Made by a program: the position numbers and the translations under genes
Part shown: positions 53,578-62,750 of the stretch, one piece after another
Numbering within the stretch: position 1 is the stretch's first letter
Layout: each line of letters opens with the position of its first letter
Assembly (NCBI GenBank): GCA_019634975.1
Contig: JAHCAI010000001.1
Span: forward strand, 62,001-126,000
Direction: 5' to 3'
DNA length: 64,000 nucleotides
Source: Burkholderiales bacterium
Lineage (GTDB): Bacteria > Pseudomonadota > Gammaproteobacteria > Burkholderiales > SG8-41
The notes under the pieces: generated by a model
Databases searched by the model: none
What the model was told of the DNA's origin: nothing
The model's input: only the letters and a program-made list of their open reading frames with translations

Positions 53578-54516
53578 ATGCCTGAACTGAACAGCCTGCT
53601 GGCGCAGCACGGACTGCTGCTCGTTTTCGGCAACGTGCTGCTGACGCAGCTGGGACTGCCGGTGCCGGCGGTGCCCATGCTGGTGGTGGCCGGGGCCTTC
53701 GCGGCGCAGGGGCAGTTCGGCTATGCCGTGCTGCTGTTCATCGCGACCGCGGCCACGCTGCTCGGCCATCTGCCCTGGTACTTCGCCGGCAGGCGCTACG
53801 GGCACCGGGTACTGCGCACGCTGTGCCGCATTGCCGTCGAGCCCGATTCCTGCGTCAAGCAGACCGAAACCATTTTCGAGCGCTGGGGCGCTGCCTCGCT
53901 GGTGGTTTCCAAGTACGTTCCGGGCTTTGCCACGGTTGCGCCGCCGCTGGCCGGCGCGATGCGCCTGGGCCTGCGGCCCTTCCTGCTCTACAGCATGGCC
54001 GGCGCCCTGCTGTGGGCGGCCGCGCCGGTGCTGATCGGCGCGATTTTCCATGCCGAAGTGGAACGCGCCCTGGAGTGGTTTGCCGGGCTGGGAACGGGTG
54101 CCCTGCTGCTGCTCGCGGGATTTGCGGCCGCCTATGTCGTGATCAAGGCCGTGCAGCGTTATCTGTTCCTGCGCATGTTGCGCTCGGCGAGAGTCGGCGT
54201 GGCGGAGCTGCGCGAAATGCTGGAGGCCGAAATGCCGCCGGTGGTGCTCGACGTGCGTTCGGCGGCGGTCCGCCGACTCGATCCGCGGCGCATACCCGGC
54301 GCGATCCCGGTCAACCTCGAGGATGCCGCGGCAGTCCTGCCGGGTCTGCCGCCGGACAGGGATGTGGTGGTCTACTGCAGTTGACCCAACGAAGCGAGCG
54401 CGGCGCGTGTCGCCCGCATCCTGATCGGCCGGGGGTTCAGGCGCGTCAGACCGCTGGAGGGCGGGCTGGAGGCGTGGATTGCCGAAGGAGGCTTTGTCGA
54501 GCGCTACGAGCCCTGA
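53578..54516 (+). CDS. DedA-rhodanese fusion, probable selenoprotein (UGA at codon 269)
   Basis: A 312-residue protein read through an in-frame TGA at 54382-54384. Residues 1 to about 200 are a DedA/SNARE-associated membrane domain (VFGNVLLTQLGLPVPAVPML, VVSKYVPGFATVAPPLAGAM). Residues about 205-312 are a rhodanese domain. It reads VVVYCS, then UGA, then PNEASAARVARIL, GRGFRRVRPLEGGLEAWIA and a TGA at 54516. DedA-rhodanese proteins, as I recall them, have YCSCPNEA, so the UGA replaces the second cysteine of CxC. A SECIS-like hairpin follows by 21 bases. If it were a stop, the rhodanese domain would lose its last 44 residues including most of the active loop. Confidence 0.82.
54400..54417 (+). 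promoter_or_regulatory. candidate bacterial SECIS element of the DedA-rhodanese gene
   Basis: GCGGCG (54400-54405), loop CGTGT (54406-54410) and CGCCCGC (54411-54417) form a stem with one bulged C. The loop has G in second position followed by U, as bacterial SECIS loops require, and starts 21 bases after the UGA. An alternative outer pairing GCGA/TCGC (54394-54413) is possible, so the exact fold is uncertain. Confidence 0.55.
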
Positions 54517-54541
54517 AACATTGCCGCGCCGCGCCCCCGCC

Positions 54542-55456
54542 TCAGGAAATGTCGGTTCCGGTCGGCGCGAAATAACCGATTGTGGTCGAGCGCCGGGCGC
54601 GCCAGGGCAGCCGGAGGGTGGTAATCGTTTCCAGTTCCTCGCCTTCCGGTGCCGGCGGACGCACCTCGATCATGCCCTCGATGACATCGCCGCGGACTTC
54701 GCCGGAGTAGGACATTCCGGTGTAGCCGCTGCCGGGCAGTGTCATGCTCAGCAGGAACTGCAGGTTCCGTCCCTGCAGCTTGGCGCTCTGGATCAGCTGG
54801 CGGCGGTGGCCGACGCGCACTGCGCCCTCGGCCTGCTGGAACTGCTGTTCGAGCAGGGCTTCGAAACGGTGGTTGATGCCGCCGATGTTCACTTCCCATT
54901 CCCAGGCGCCCTCGATGCGTGCCGGCACGTGCCACAGGCGGACGGTGGTGTAGTTGCCGGGCCGCTCGTCGGTCACATCCGCAGGCCAGTTGCCGATGCC
55001 CCAGGTCGCGGCAACGATGCGGGTGCCCGGGCGCGCCTGCGCGAGGATTTTCGGGCGCAGCAGGCGCATCAGTTCGGGGAACAGCCACATGAAGATGACG
55101 TCGACCTTGCCGAGGTCGGCATCGAACACGTTCTGGTGCAGAAACTGTGCCCGGTCAGCGAGGTTCTGGGCGCCTGCCGCCGCGTTGGCCTTGGCCACCA
55201 GGCCCGCATTGATGTCGACGCCGATGCCGCGCACGCCCGGGCGGTCCTTCAGCGCCGCAAACACGATGCGCCCGTCGCCCGAGCCGAGGTCGATCACGGT
55301 CTCGCCGCTGGACGGTGCCGCCAGCTTCACCATGCGCTCGACGTTCTCGGGGTCGCTGCCGACGAAGGGAGAGAACAGTTCCTGGGCACGCGCGGCAAGG
55401 GCTTGCCAGGCGGAGGCAGCGGCCATCAATGACAGGAAGGAGCGTCTGGAGGGCAT
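54542..55456 (-). CDS. Tat-exported SAM-dependent methyltransferase-like protein
   Basis: A 304-residue protein. The N-terminus MPSRRSFLSLMAAASAWQALAARAQ has a twin-arginine signal. It is followed by a class I methyltransferase core with VIDLGSGDGRIVFAAL near residue 60 and GVDINAGLVAKA. The C-terminal 100 residues form an extra beta-rich region ending APTGTDIS. A methyltransferase with a Tat signal is unusual because SAM is cytoplasmic; the segment could instead act as an anchor. The start at 55456 excludes a longer, unlikely extension. Confidence 0.8.
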   Translation of the reverse strand: MPSRRSFLSLMAAASAWQALAARAQELFSPFVGSDPENVERMVKLAAPSSGETVIDLGSGDGRIVFAALKDRPGVRGIGVDINAGLVAKANAAAGAQNLADRAQFLHQNVFDADLGKVDVIFMWLFPELMRLLRPKILAQARPGTRIVAATWGIGNWPADVTDERPGNYTTVRLWHVPARIEGAWEWEVNIGGINHRFEALLEQQFQQAEGAVRVGHRRQLIQSAKLQGRNLQFLLSMTLPGSGYTGMSYSGEVRGDVIEGMIEVRPPAPEGEELETITTLRLPWRARRSTTIGYFAPTGTDIS

Positions 55457-55655
55457 GGCTTGTGGGCTCTCGGTTCGGATTGAAAGGGCGAAGCTTACTG
55501 CGGGAGCCGGCCCGAAATCCATATCCCGCCGGTGGTTTGCGGCCCTGCGTCGGCTATGATGGCGGCCGGCCGCGCGCTGCGTGCTGCCGGAGACGGCGGG
55601 ACGGCGCTTGCCGCTTCAGGTTGTCACCAATCATTGACTCGACGAGGAGATGGAC

Positions 55656-56258
55656 ATGCAGGACCGGAAGGCGATTACCAGCGTACCCATCCACGAACTG
55701 CTGGCGCGGCGCTGGAGCACCCGCGCCTTCGATGCTTCGCGTGCGGTATCCCCCGCGCAGGTCGCGGCCCTGGTCGAGGCCGCGCGCTGGGCGCCGTCAT
55801 GCCATGGCGCCGAACCCTGGCGTTTCCTGATGTGGGACCGCGCGCAGGATGCCGCGGGCTGGCAGCAGGCTTACGAATGCCTGTCGGAAAACAACCGCAA
55901 ATGGTGCGGGAACGTGCCGCTGCTGTTCCTCGCCTGTGCGGCGCCCACCTTCGAGCACAACGGGCAGCCCAACCGCTGGGCGCAGTACGACACCGGCATG
56001 GCGGCGCTGGCCCTGTCGCTGGAGGCGGTGGCCCAGGGTCTGGCCGCCCACCAGATGGGCGGCTTTGACATCGCCAAAGTGCGCGCGGCCTTCGGCGTGC
56101 CCGAGGAATTCATGCCGATGGCGATGATTGCCGTCGGCTACCCGGCGGCGCCCGATGTCCTGGACGAGGAGACGCTGAAGAAGGAGCTCAAGCCGCGGTC
56201 CCGCAAGGCGGTTGCCGAGCATTTTTTCGGCGCACGCTGGGGCGCGCCCGCCCGTTGA
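55656..56258 (+). CDS. nitroreductase family protein
   Basis: A 200-residue FMN-dependent oxidoreductase. RRWSTRAFDASRAVSPAQVAALVEAARWAPSCHGAEPWRFLM is the FMN-binding N-terminus and LALEAVAQGLAAHQMGGFD-like sequence forms the central helix. GMAALALSLEAVAQGL and VGYPAAPDVLDEETLKKEL complete it. The ATG at 55656 is preferred over 55650 because the GAGGAG site (55644-55649) then has a normal spacing. The electron acceptor is unknown. Confidence 0.88.
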   Translation: MQDRKAITSVPIHELLARRWSTRAFDASRAVSPAQVAALVEAARWAPSCHGAEPWRFLMWDRAQDAAGWQQAYECLSENNRKWCGNVPLLFLACAAPTFEHNGQPNRWAQYDTGMAALALSLEAVAQGLAAHQMGGFDIAKVRAAFGVPEEFMPMAMIAVGYPAAPDVLDEETLKKELKPRSRKAVAEHFFGARWGAPAR

Positions 56259-56274
56259 GTCCGGGCCGTCCGCT

Positions 56275-56715
56275 TCAGCGCGCGATTGCGGTCTGCCGCG
56301 GCGCCAGCGTGCCGCTGCCGACGGCGGCGGGTGCCTCGTGCTGCGGGAAATTGAACTCGAGCAGGGTGCCGACCGGGTCGCGCAGGAAAATCTGGTAGCC
56401 CGCTTCGGGCACGTTCTGCCTTTCGTGGGGAATGTTCATGCGCTCGAGTTTTGCCGTGAACTCGTCCGCCCCCCGGGACTGGAAGGCGATGTGGTCGACA
56501 CTGCCATGGTGTTTTTCCTGCAGAAAGCCCTCCACGCAGCGCGCGCTGACATGCAGGATCGGATGGTCATCGAGATACAGCCAGATGCCGGGATTGGGGA
56601 AGTTCGGGCGATAGCCTTTCCTGAAGCCCAGCACCTCGCCGTAGAATTTTTCGATGGGTTCCATGTCGCCCGGCGCGCAGCGGATGTTGTAGTGGTGGAT
56701 GCGGTCGATCTTCAT
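56275..56715 (-). CDS. VOC family (glyoxalase/bleomycin-resistance fold) protein
   Basis: A 146-residue protein with paired beta-alpha-beta-beta-beta units. Metal ligands are probable in IDRIHHYNIRC, HVDHIAF-like SVDHIAFQS and GTLLEFNFPQ, i.e. His, His and Glu. VOC proteins include isomerases, dioxygenases and resistance proteins; no specific reaction can be named. It is convergent with the nitroreductase, 16 bases apart. Confidence 0.87.
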   Translation of the reverse strand: MKIDRIHHYNIRCAPGDMEPIEKFYGEVLGFRKGYRPNFPNPGIWLYLDDHPILHVSARCVEGFLQEKHHGSVDHIAFQSRGADEFTAKLERMNIPHERQNVPEAGYQIFLRDPVGTLLEFNFPQHEAPAAVGSGTLAPRQTAIAR

Positions 56716-56798
56716 GCGATTCCTCCCGGATGCTGCCGTGGTGCCGCCCGCCGGTCACTGCGTGGCACGGCGCATCACTGTAGCACGGTGCCGCGAAG

Positions 56799-58229
56799 TC
56801 AGCGCCGTGCCGTCGCCCCGGCTGCGGCGAGGCCACTCCAGCCGCCGCCGAGCGCTTTCACCACGTCGGCGACTGCGGCGCGTTGCGCGCGCAGGGCGTC
56901 CCGGCGGTTCAGTTCCGCGCTGAGCAGGTTGCGCTCGGCATCGAGCACCTCGAGCTGGCTGGTCAGGCCGTTTTCGTAACGGATGCGCGCGAGCCGCAGC
57001 GACTCGGCAAGGGCCTTCGCGCGCGCGCTTTCGGCGTCGAACACCTCGCGTGCACGGGCCTGCGCAACCAGCGCGTCGTGGGTTTCGCGGAAGGCGTTCT
57101 GCAGCGTTTTGAGGTACTGCGCCAGCGCCTGGCGCTCCCGCGCCTGCACCGCTTCGACCTCGCCGAACAGCCGGCCGCCCTGGAATATCGGCTGTGCCAG
57201 CGCGAAGCCGAGGTTCCAGATCTGCGCCGGCCCCGAAAACAGGTTGGACAGGGCGGCGCTTTCGCTGCCGAGATAACCGGAGAGGACGATGCGCGGGAAC
57301 AGGGCGGCGCGCGCCGCGCCGATGCGCGCATTGGCGGCGATCAGCTGCTGTTCGGCGGCAACGACATCGGGCCGGCGCAGCAGCAGGTCCGAGGGCAGGT
57401 CCGCGGGCACCACCGCGGTGGCCAGCCGGCCGCTGTCGGTGCTGCGCGACACACCATCGTTGATCAGCGCGCGCGGACTGCGGCCGAGCAGTACGCCCAG
57501 GGCAAGCTCTTCCCCGCTGCGACGGCGTTCCAGTGCCGGCAGCTGCGCCTGGGCTGCGGCGACCTCGGCCTCCAGCTGGCGCAGTTCGAAGTCATTGATC
57601 AGTCCTGCATTTGAGCGGATGCGCTGCAGCCGCAGATTGTCCTGGCGCAGCGCCAGCGACCTGCGGGTGTCGTCAAGCTGCGCATCGAGTGCGACCAGCG
57701 AGTAATACGACTGCGCCACCTCCGCGGTCAGCGCGAGGCGCACGGTTTCGCGGGCGGCCGCGGTGGCCAATAGCTCGGCCTGCGCCGCCTTCGCCGAGCC
57801 GCGCAGGCGGCCCCACAGATCGAGTTCGTACGACACGTTGAGCTGGGCGCGGTAGTTGTTGTTTTCGAGGGATCCCGGGACCGGCGTCGCGCTGCGGTCG
57901 GAACGGCGGGAACGGTCGCGCTGGAATGCGGCATCGACCGCGGGCACGAGTTGCGCATCGGCGACGCGCGCCAGTGCGCGCGCTTCATCCAGGCGCGCTG
58001 TCGCCAGGGCGAGGTCCTGGTTGTTGGCGAGCGCCTCTTCGACCAGTTTTTCCAGCGTCGCATCGCCGTAAATCGTCCACCAGCGCTCCGCGGGAACGGC
58101 TTTGCCGGAGGCGGGCAGTGCTTTCCAGGCATCGGGCAGGTCCGCCTGCGGGCGCGCATAGTCGGGGCCGACGCTGCAGCCCGCCAGCGCCGCAGATAAA
58201 AATATTATATAAAACAAATACTTATGCAT
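56799..58229 (-). CDS. RND efflux outer-membrane lipoprotein (OprM/NodT family)
   Basis: A 476-residue outer-membrane channel. The lipobox is LAGC with Cys18, followed by SVGPDYARPQADLPDAW. The two OEP repeats show conserved patterns such as VAQSYYSLVALDAQL and LPSDLLLRRPDVVAAEQQLIAANARIGAARA. Its first 8 bases overlap the end of the permease gene (ATGCATAA). Its signal peptide, MHKYLFYIIFLSAALAGC, is encoded by a copy of the AT-rich stop-proximal element. It forms a complete tripartite pump with the next two genes. Confidence 0.93.
   Translation of the reverse strand: MHKYLFYIIFLSAALAGCSVGPDYARPQADLPDAWKALPASGKAVPAERWWTIYGDATLEKLVEEALANNQDLALATARLDEARALARVADAQLVPAVDAAFQRDRSRRSDRSATPVPGSLENNNYRAQLNVSYELDLWGRLRGSAKAAQAELLATAAARETVRLALTAEVAQSYYSLVALDAQLDDTRRSLALRQDNLRLQRIRSNAGLINDFELRQLEAEVAAAQAQLPALERRRSGEELALGVLLGRSPRALINDGVSRSTDSGRLATAVVPADLPSDLLLRRPDVVAAEQQLIAANARIGAARAALFPRIVLSGYLGSESAALSNLFSGPAQIWNLGFALAQPIFQGGRLFGEVEAVQARERQALAQYLKTLQNAFRETHDALVAQARAREVFDAESARAKALAESLRLARIRYENGLTSQLEVLDAERNLLSAELNRRDALRAQRAAVADVVKALGGGWSGLAAAGATARR
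58195..58229 (-). repeat. AT-rich stop-proximal element, copy F, within the OprM-like start
   Basis: On the minus strand the permease stop TAA is part of CATAAGTATTTG, followed by TTTTATATAATATTTTTATC. It is therefore in the sense orientation directly at the stop of the permease gene, like copies A, B, C and E, and at the same time encodes the first 11 residues of the outer-membrane lipoprotein. Confidence 0.7.
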
Positions 58230-61200
58230 TTCCTTCCCCTTTGGCCGGAGTGCCGTGGTGCGGCGTGTGCACCGCGCTCAGGCTCTGCTGGCGATGGTGC
58301 TCGACCTCGGCTTCGATCTCGGCCGTCGAGCGGCTGTCTGAAAGTTTGCGGTCCACGATCAGCTTGTAGAACCAGGGAATGAAGAAGATCGCAAGGAAGG
58401 TGGCCGCGAGCATGCCGCCCATGACCCCGGTGCCCGCGGAGTGGCGCGCGCCGGCGCCGGCGCCGGTGGACAGCGCCAGCGGCAATACACCGAGGATGAA
58501 GGCGAGCGAGGTCATCAGGATCGGGCGGAAGCGCAGGCGTGCCGCTTCGATGGCCGCGGCGGCCGTGGTGTAGCCCTCGTGCCTTTTCAGCACCGCGTAT
58601 TCGACGATCAGGATCGCATTCTTTGCGGCGAGGCCGAGCAGCGTCACCAGGCCGATCTGGAAATAGACGTCGTTGGTGAAGCCGCGCAGCCACACCGCGG
58701 CCAGCGCGCCGAAGGTGCCGAAGGGCAGCGCGAGCAGCACCGACAGCGGCAGCGACCATTTGTCGTACTGCGCGGCGAGGATCAGGAACACCATCAGCAC
58801 CGCGAGCCCGAGCGCGATGCCGGCGGTGCCGCCGGAGCGTTTTTCCTGGAAGGAGGCCCCGCTCCAGTCGTAGCTGAATTCCGGCGGCAGTGTCCTCGCG
58901 GCGATTTCCTCCATGCGCGCGATGGCCTGGCCGGAGCTGTAGCCGGGCGCGGCCGAGCCGAAGATCTTCACCGCCGGCAGGTTGTTGAAGCGGTCCAGTG
59001 TGTCGGGGCCGGACGAGTACTCGACCCTCGCCAGCGAGGACAGCGGCACCATCGCGCCGCGCTCGGAGCGCACGTATACCGCGCCGACGTCGTCCGGGCG
59101 CTTGCGGTAGCCGGGCTCGGCCGACATCAGCACCTGCCAGGTGCGGCCGTACTTGTTGAAGTCGTTGACGTAGTAGGTGCCCAGCGTGGCGGCAAGCGAG
59201 CCGTAGAGTTCGTCCACCGGCACGCCCAGCGTCTTCGCCTTCTCGCGGTCAGTCTGCACGTAGAGCTGGGGCACGTTGGCGCGCCACAGCGTGTTGACCT
59301 GCACGAACATCGGATCCTGCGCCACCGCGCCGAGGAACTGCTGGGTGACCTCGGCCAGCCGCTTCGCGCCGCCTTCGCCGCGGTTCTGCAGGTAGAACTC
59401 GAAACCGCCGGCGTTGCCGAGGCCGAAGATCGGCGGCGGATTGAAGCCGAGCACCAGCGCCTCCTTGATGTGGCCGGTTTTCATGAAGAATTCGCCGACC
59501 AGCTGCGGCGTCGTGACCTCGCGCTCGTCCCAGTGCTTCTGGGTGACGAAGATCGTCGCCGCGTTGTTGCGGAAGCCGCCGCCGAGGAAATCGAAGCCGG
59601 TGAAGGCGACCGCGTACTCGTTGGCCGGATTGGACTTGATCGCGTTGATGACTTCGCTGACGACCTTGTCGGTCCGTTCCAGTGTCGCACCGTCCGGCAG
59701 CAGCACCGCGGCAATGTAATAACCCTGGTCCTCGTCCGGCACCAGTGATCCCGGTGTCGCGCGCCACAGGCCGGCGGTGATTGCCACCATGCCGATGAAC
59801 AGCAGCAGCGCGATGCCGCCGCGACGCAGCATCCAGGTCACGCCGTCGACATAGCGGCCGGTCATGCGCCGGAACCAGTCGTTGAACCAGCGGAAAAACC
59901 GTCCCGGCTCGCGGTGGCCCTGCGACAGCATGAAGGCGCACAGCGCCGGGGAGAGGGTCAGCGCGACGACTGCCGAAAACAGCACCGCGATGGAGATGGT
60001 CACCGCGAACTGGCGGTAGAGTTCGCCGGTCAGCCCGCCGAGGAAGGCGATGGGGATGAACACCGCGCACATGGTCAGGGTCATCGCGATGATCGGCCCG
60101 GTCACTTCCTTCATCGCCTTGACCGCTGCTTCGCGAGCACCGAGCTTCTCCTCGCGCATGATGCGCTCGACATTTTCGAGCACGACAATGGCATCGTCGA
60201 CCACGATGCCGATCGCCAGCACCATGCCGAACAGCGTCAGCGTGTTGATCGAATAGCCGAGCATCAGCAGGCCGGCGAAGGTGCCGATCAGCGACACCGG
60301 CACCGCGGCGAAGGGGATCAGCGTCGCGCGCCAGTTCTGCAGGAACACGAATACCACCAGGAACACCAGCAGCATCGCCTCGGCCAGCGTCTTCGCGACC
60401 TCGCGGATCGACACTGCAACGAAGCGCGTGGTGTCGTAGACGACGGCGTGTTCGAAACCCTGGGGGAAGCGCTGCTTCAGGCGGTCCATCTCCGCGGTCA
60501 CCAGGTCGGCGGTGGCCAGCGCGTTGGCTCCCGGCTGCAGGAAAATGCCGACCAGCGTCGCCGATTTGCCGTTGACGCGCCCCATGAACTCGTAGTCCTT
60601 GGAGCCGAGCTCGACGCGGGCGACGTCGCGCAGGCGCAGCAGCGAGCCGTCGGGATTGGCGCGGACGACGATGTTCTCGAATTCCGCGGGCTCCGACAGC
60701 CGTCCCTGCGTGGTGATGGTGTAGACCAGCTCCTGCGGTCCGCCGGTCGGCGACTGGCCGATCTTGCCGGCGGCAAACTGCGCGTTCTGTTCGTTCAGCG
60801 CGCGCAGCAGGTCGCCCGGGGTGACTTTCAGCTGGGCCATGCGGTCCGGACGGGTCCAGATGCGCATCGCGTAGTCCTTGGCGCCGAAAATCTGCACGTT
60901 GGTGGTGCCGGGGATGCGCTTCAGCGCATCGAGCACGTTCAGCGTCACGTAGTTCGAAATGAACAGGTCGTCGTAGCGGCCATCCGGCGAGGTGAAGGCG
61001 ATCACCTGCAGGAACGACGAGGAGCCTTTCTCGACGGTGACACCCTGGCGCCGCACTTCCTGCGGCAGCCGCGGCTCGACCTGCTTGACCCGGTTGTTGA
61101 CGTTGAGCGCCGCGGTGTCGACGTCGGCGCCGATGTCGAAGGTGACCTGGATCTCGACCACGCCTTGGGCGGTGGAGGTCGAGCTCATGTAGAGCATTTT

Positions 61201-61422
61201 CTCCACGCCGTTGATCTGGTTTTCCAGCGGCGCGGCGACCGTCTGCTCCAGCACCTGCGCCGAGGCGCCGGGATAGACCGCGCGCACGGTGACCACCGGC
61301 GGCGCAATTTCCGGGTACTGCGCGATCGGCAGCGCGCGCATCGAGGCGAGACCGGCGATGACGATGAATATCGACAGCACCGCCGCGAAGATCGGCCGGT
61401 CGATGAAGAAGCGTGAAATCAT
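58222..61422 (-). CDS. RND efflux permease, HAE1 family (MexF/AcrB-like)
   Basis: A 1066-residue proton/drug antiporter. The N-terminus MISRFFIDRPIFAAVLSIFI is canonical for HAE1, and the proton-relay aspartates are in IGIVVDDAIVVLENVERIM near residue 405. The C-terminal cytoplasmic tail is somewhat extended (HHRQQSLSAVHTPHHGTPAKGEGNA). It lies between the adaptor and outer-membrane genes in one minus-strand operon. A multidrug or solvent pump is likely by family. Confidence 0.94.
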   Translation of the reverse strand: MISRFFIDRPIFAAVLSIFIVIAGLASMRALPIAQYPEIAPPVVTVRAVYPGASAQVLEQTVAAPLENQINGVEKMLYMSSTSTAQGVVEIQVTFDIGADVDTAALNVNNRVKQVEPRLPQEVRRQGVTVEKGSSSFLQVIAFTSPDGRYDDLFISNYVTLNVLDALKRIPGTTNVQIFGAKDYAMRIWTRPDRMAQLKVTPGDLLRALNEQNAQFAAGKIGQSPTGGPQELVYTITTQGRLSEPAEFENIVVRANPDGSLLRLRDVARVELGSKDYEFMGRVNGKSATLVGIFLQPGANALATADLVTAEMDRLKQRFPQGFEHAVVYDTTRFVAVSIREVAKTLAEAMLLVFLVVFVFLQNWRATLIPFAAVPVSLIGTFAGLLMLGYSINTLTLFGMVLAIGIVVDDAIVVLENVERIMREEKLGAREAAVKAMKEVTGPIIAMTLTMCAVFIPIAFLGGLTGELYRQFAVTISIAVLFSAVVALTLSPALCAFMLSQGHREPGRFFRWFNDWFRRMTGRYVDGVTWMLRRGGIALLLFIGMVAITAGLWRATPGSLVPDEDQGYYIAAVLLPDGATLERTDKVVSEVINAIKSNPANEYAVAFTGFDFLGGGFRNNAATIFVTQKHWDEREVTTPQLVGEFFMKTGHIKEALVLGFNPPPIFGLGNAGGFEFYLQNRGEGGAKRLAEVTQQFLGAVAQDPMFVQVNTLWRANVPQLYVQTDREKAKTLGVPVDELYGSLAATLGTYYVNDFNKYGRTWQVLMSAEPGYRKRPDDVGAVYVRSERGAMVPLSSLARVEYSSGPDTLDRFNNLPAVKIFGSAAPGYSSGQAIARMEEIAARTLPPEFSYDWSGASFQEKRSGGTAGIALGLAVLMVFLILAAQYDKWSLPLSVLLALPFGTFGALAAVWLRGFTNDVYFQIGLVTLLGLAAKNAILIVEYAVLKRHEGYTTAAAAIEAARLRFRPILMTSLAFILGVLPLALSTGAGAGARHSAGTGVMGGMLAATFLAIFFIPWFYKLIVDRKLSDSRSTAEIEAEVEHHRQQSLSAVHTPHHGTPAKGEGNA

Positions 61423-61460
61423 GGTTCAGTACCCCGGTGCCTGTGGACGGTCGCTGCGGA

Positions 61461-62687
61461 TCAGGACTGCTTCTTCGGCGCTTCCGCCGGCTGCTGCGCC
61501 GCGGGCTTGGCGTCCGGTTTGCCGGGCGGCTGCGTCCCGCCTTGCTGCGCGGCGGGATCGACAATGGTGACCGGCGTGCCGGGCGCAAATATTTTCGCCG
61601 TGCCGTCGATGATCACCCGTTCGCCCGGCTTGAGGCCGGAATCGATGATCCAGCCATCGCCGGTCCAGGCGCCCACCTGCACCGGGCGCGGTTCGGCCTT
61701 CGACTCGGCGTTCGCGATATAGACGAATTTTCCCCCGGGGCCTTCGAGCACCGCGCGCTGCGGCACGACAATGGCGCCCGGACGCACCGCGCCGGACAGG
61801 ACAATGCGCACGAACTCGCCGGCGCGCAGCAGGTTGCCCGGGTTCGGAAATTCCGCGCGGGTCTCGGTGGTGCCGGTCTGGGTGTTGACACGGACATCCA
61901 CGAAGTTGACCACACCGGGCCGGGAGTACTCGCTGCCGTCGGCGAGTTTGAGGGTGGCCTTCAGCCGCCCGTCGGCAGGCAGGCGGACGCGTCCCGCTTC
62001 GGCCTCGCGGCGCATTGCCAGCGTGTCGCGGTCGGAAACGCCGAAGATCACGTACATCGGGTCGGTCTGGGTCACCGTGGTCAACAGTACTCCCGGGCCC
62101 GAAACCAGGGTGCCCTCGGACACCGCGGAGCGGCTGGCGACGCCGGTGATCGGCGATTCCACCCGCGTCCACTCGAGATTCAGCTGCGCTTCATTGAGGC
62201 GTGCGCGCGCGCTTTCGACCTGCGCCGCGGCGATGCGCTCCGCCGAACTGGCATCGTCAAATTCCTTCTGGCTGACCGCCTTCGATTCATAAACCGGCTT
62301 CAGCCGCGCGAGTTCGCGCTGCGCCTGCTGCAGCTGCGCTTCGGCGACCCCGAGATCGGCCTTCGCGCGTGCCAGCGCCAGCTGGAACGGCGCGGGATCG
62401 ATGGTGAACAGCGACTCGCCCTGCTTGACGGTGCCGCCCTCGCGGTAATTGCGCTTGAGCAGGATGCCGCTGACACGGGCGCGCACCTCGGTCTCGCGGT
62501 AGCCCGCGGTCTGCGCGGTGTATTCCAGGGTCACCGGCAAATCGCGCGCCTCGGTGATCATCACGCTGACGGGCGGCGGCGGGAAGCCGCCATTGGGCGG
62601 ACCGCCGGCGGGGCCGCAGGCAACGAGCGCGAGTGAAGCCGCAGCAGCGGCGAAAAACGGATGGAGGCGAGGTGACGGACTGTTCAT
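61461..62687 (-). CDS. RND efflux periplasmic adaptor lipoprotein
   Basis: A 408-residue membrane fusion protein. The signal ends in a lipobox (SLALVACGPAGG), so it is anchored by lipid. The lipoyl half-motif VSGILLKRNYREGGTVKQGESLFTIDP, the helical hairpin (about 105-175) and the barrel region (VESPITGVASRSAVSEG) follow. The C-terminus is a Pro/Ala/Gln/Lys-rich tail. The ATG at 62687 follows a GGAGCTCC site. It is the first gene of the operon, downstream of the AcrR-like operator. Confidence 0.92.
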   Translation of the reverse strand: MNSPSPRLHPFFAAAAASLALVACGPAGGPPNGGFPPPPVSVMITEARDLPVTLEYTAQTAGYRETEVRARVSGILLKRNYREGGTVKQGESLFTIDPAPFQLALARAKADLGVAEAQLQQAQRELARLKPVYESKAVSQKEFDDASSAERIAAAQVESARARLNEAQLNLEWTRVESPITGVASRSAVSEGTLVSGPGVLLTTVTQTDPMYVIFGVSDRDTLAMRREAEAGRVRLPADGRLKATLKLADGSEYSRPGVVNFVDVRVNTQTGTTETRAEFPNPGNLLRAGEFVRIVLSGAVRPGAIVVPQRAVLEGPGGKFVYIANAESKAEPRPVQVGAWTGDGWIIDSGLKPGERVIIDGTAKIFAPGTPVTIVDPAAQQGGTQPPGKPDAKPAAQQPAEAPKKQS

Positions 62688-62750
62688 GTTGTTGGAGCTC
62701 CCTGAAAGCGACCGGCCCGGTATGCCGGCAGCATCTCGACAGCGCAACAG

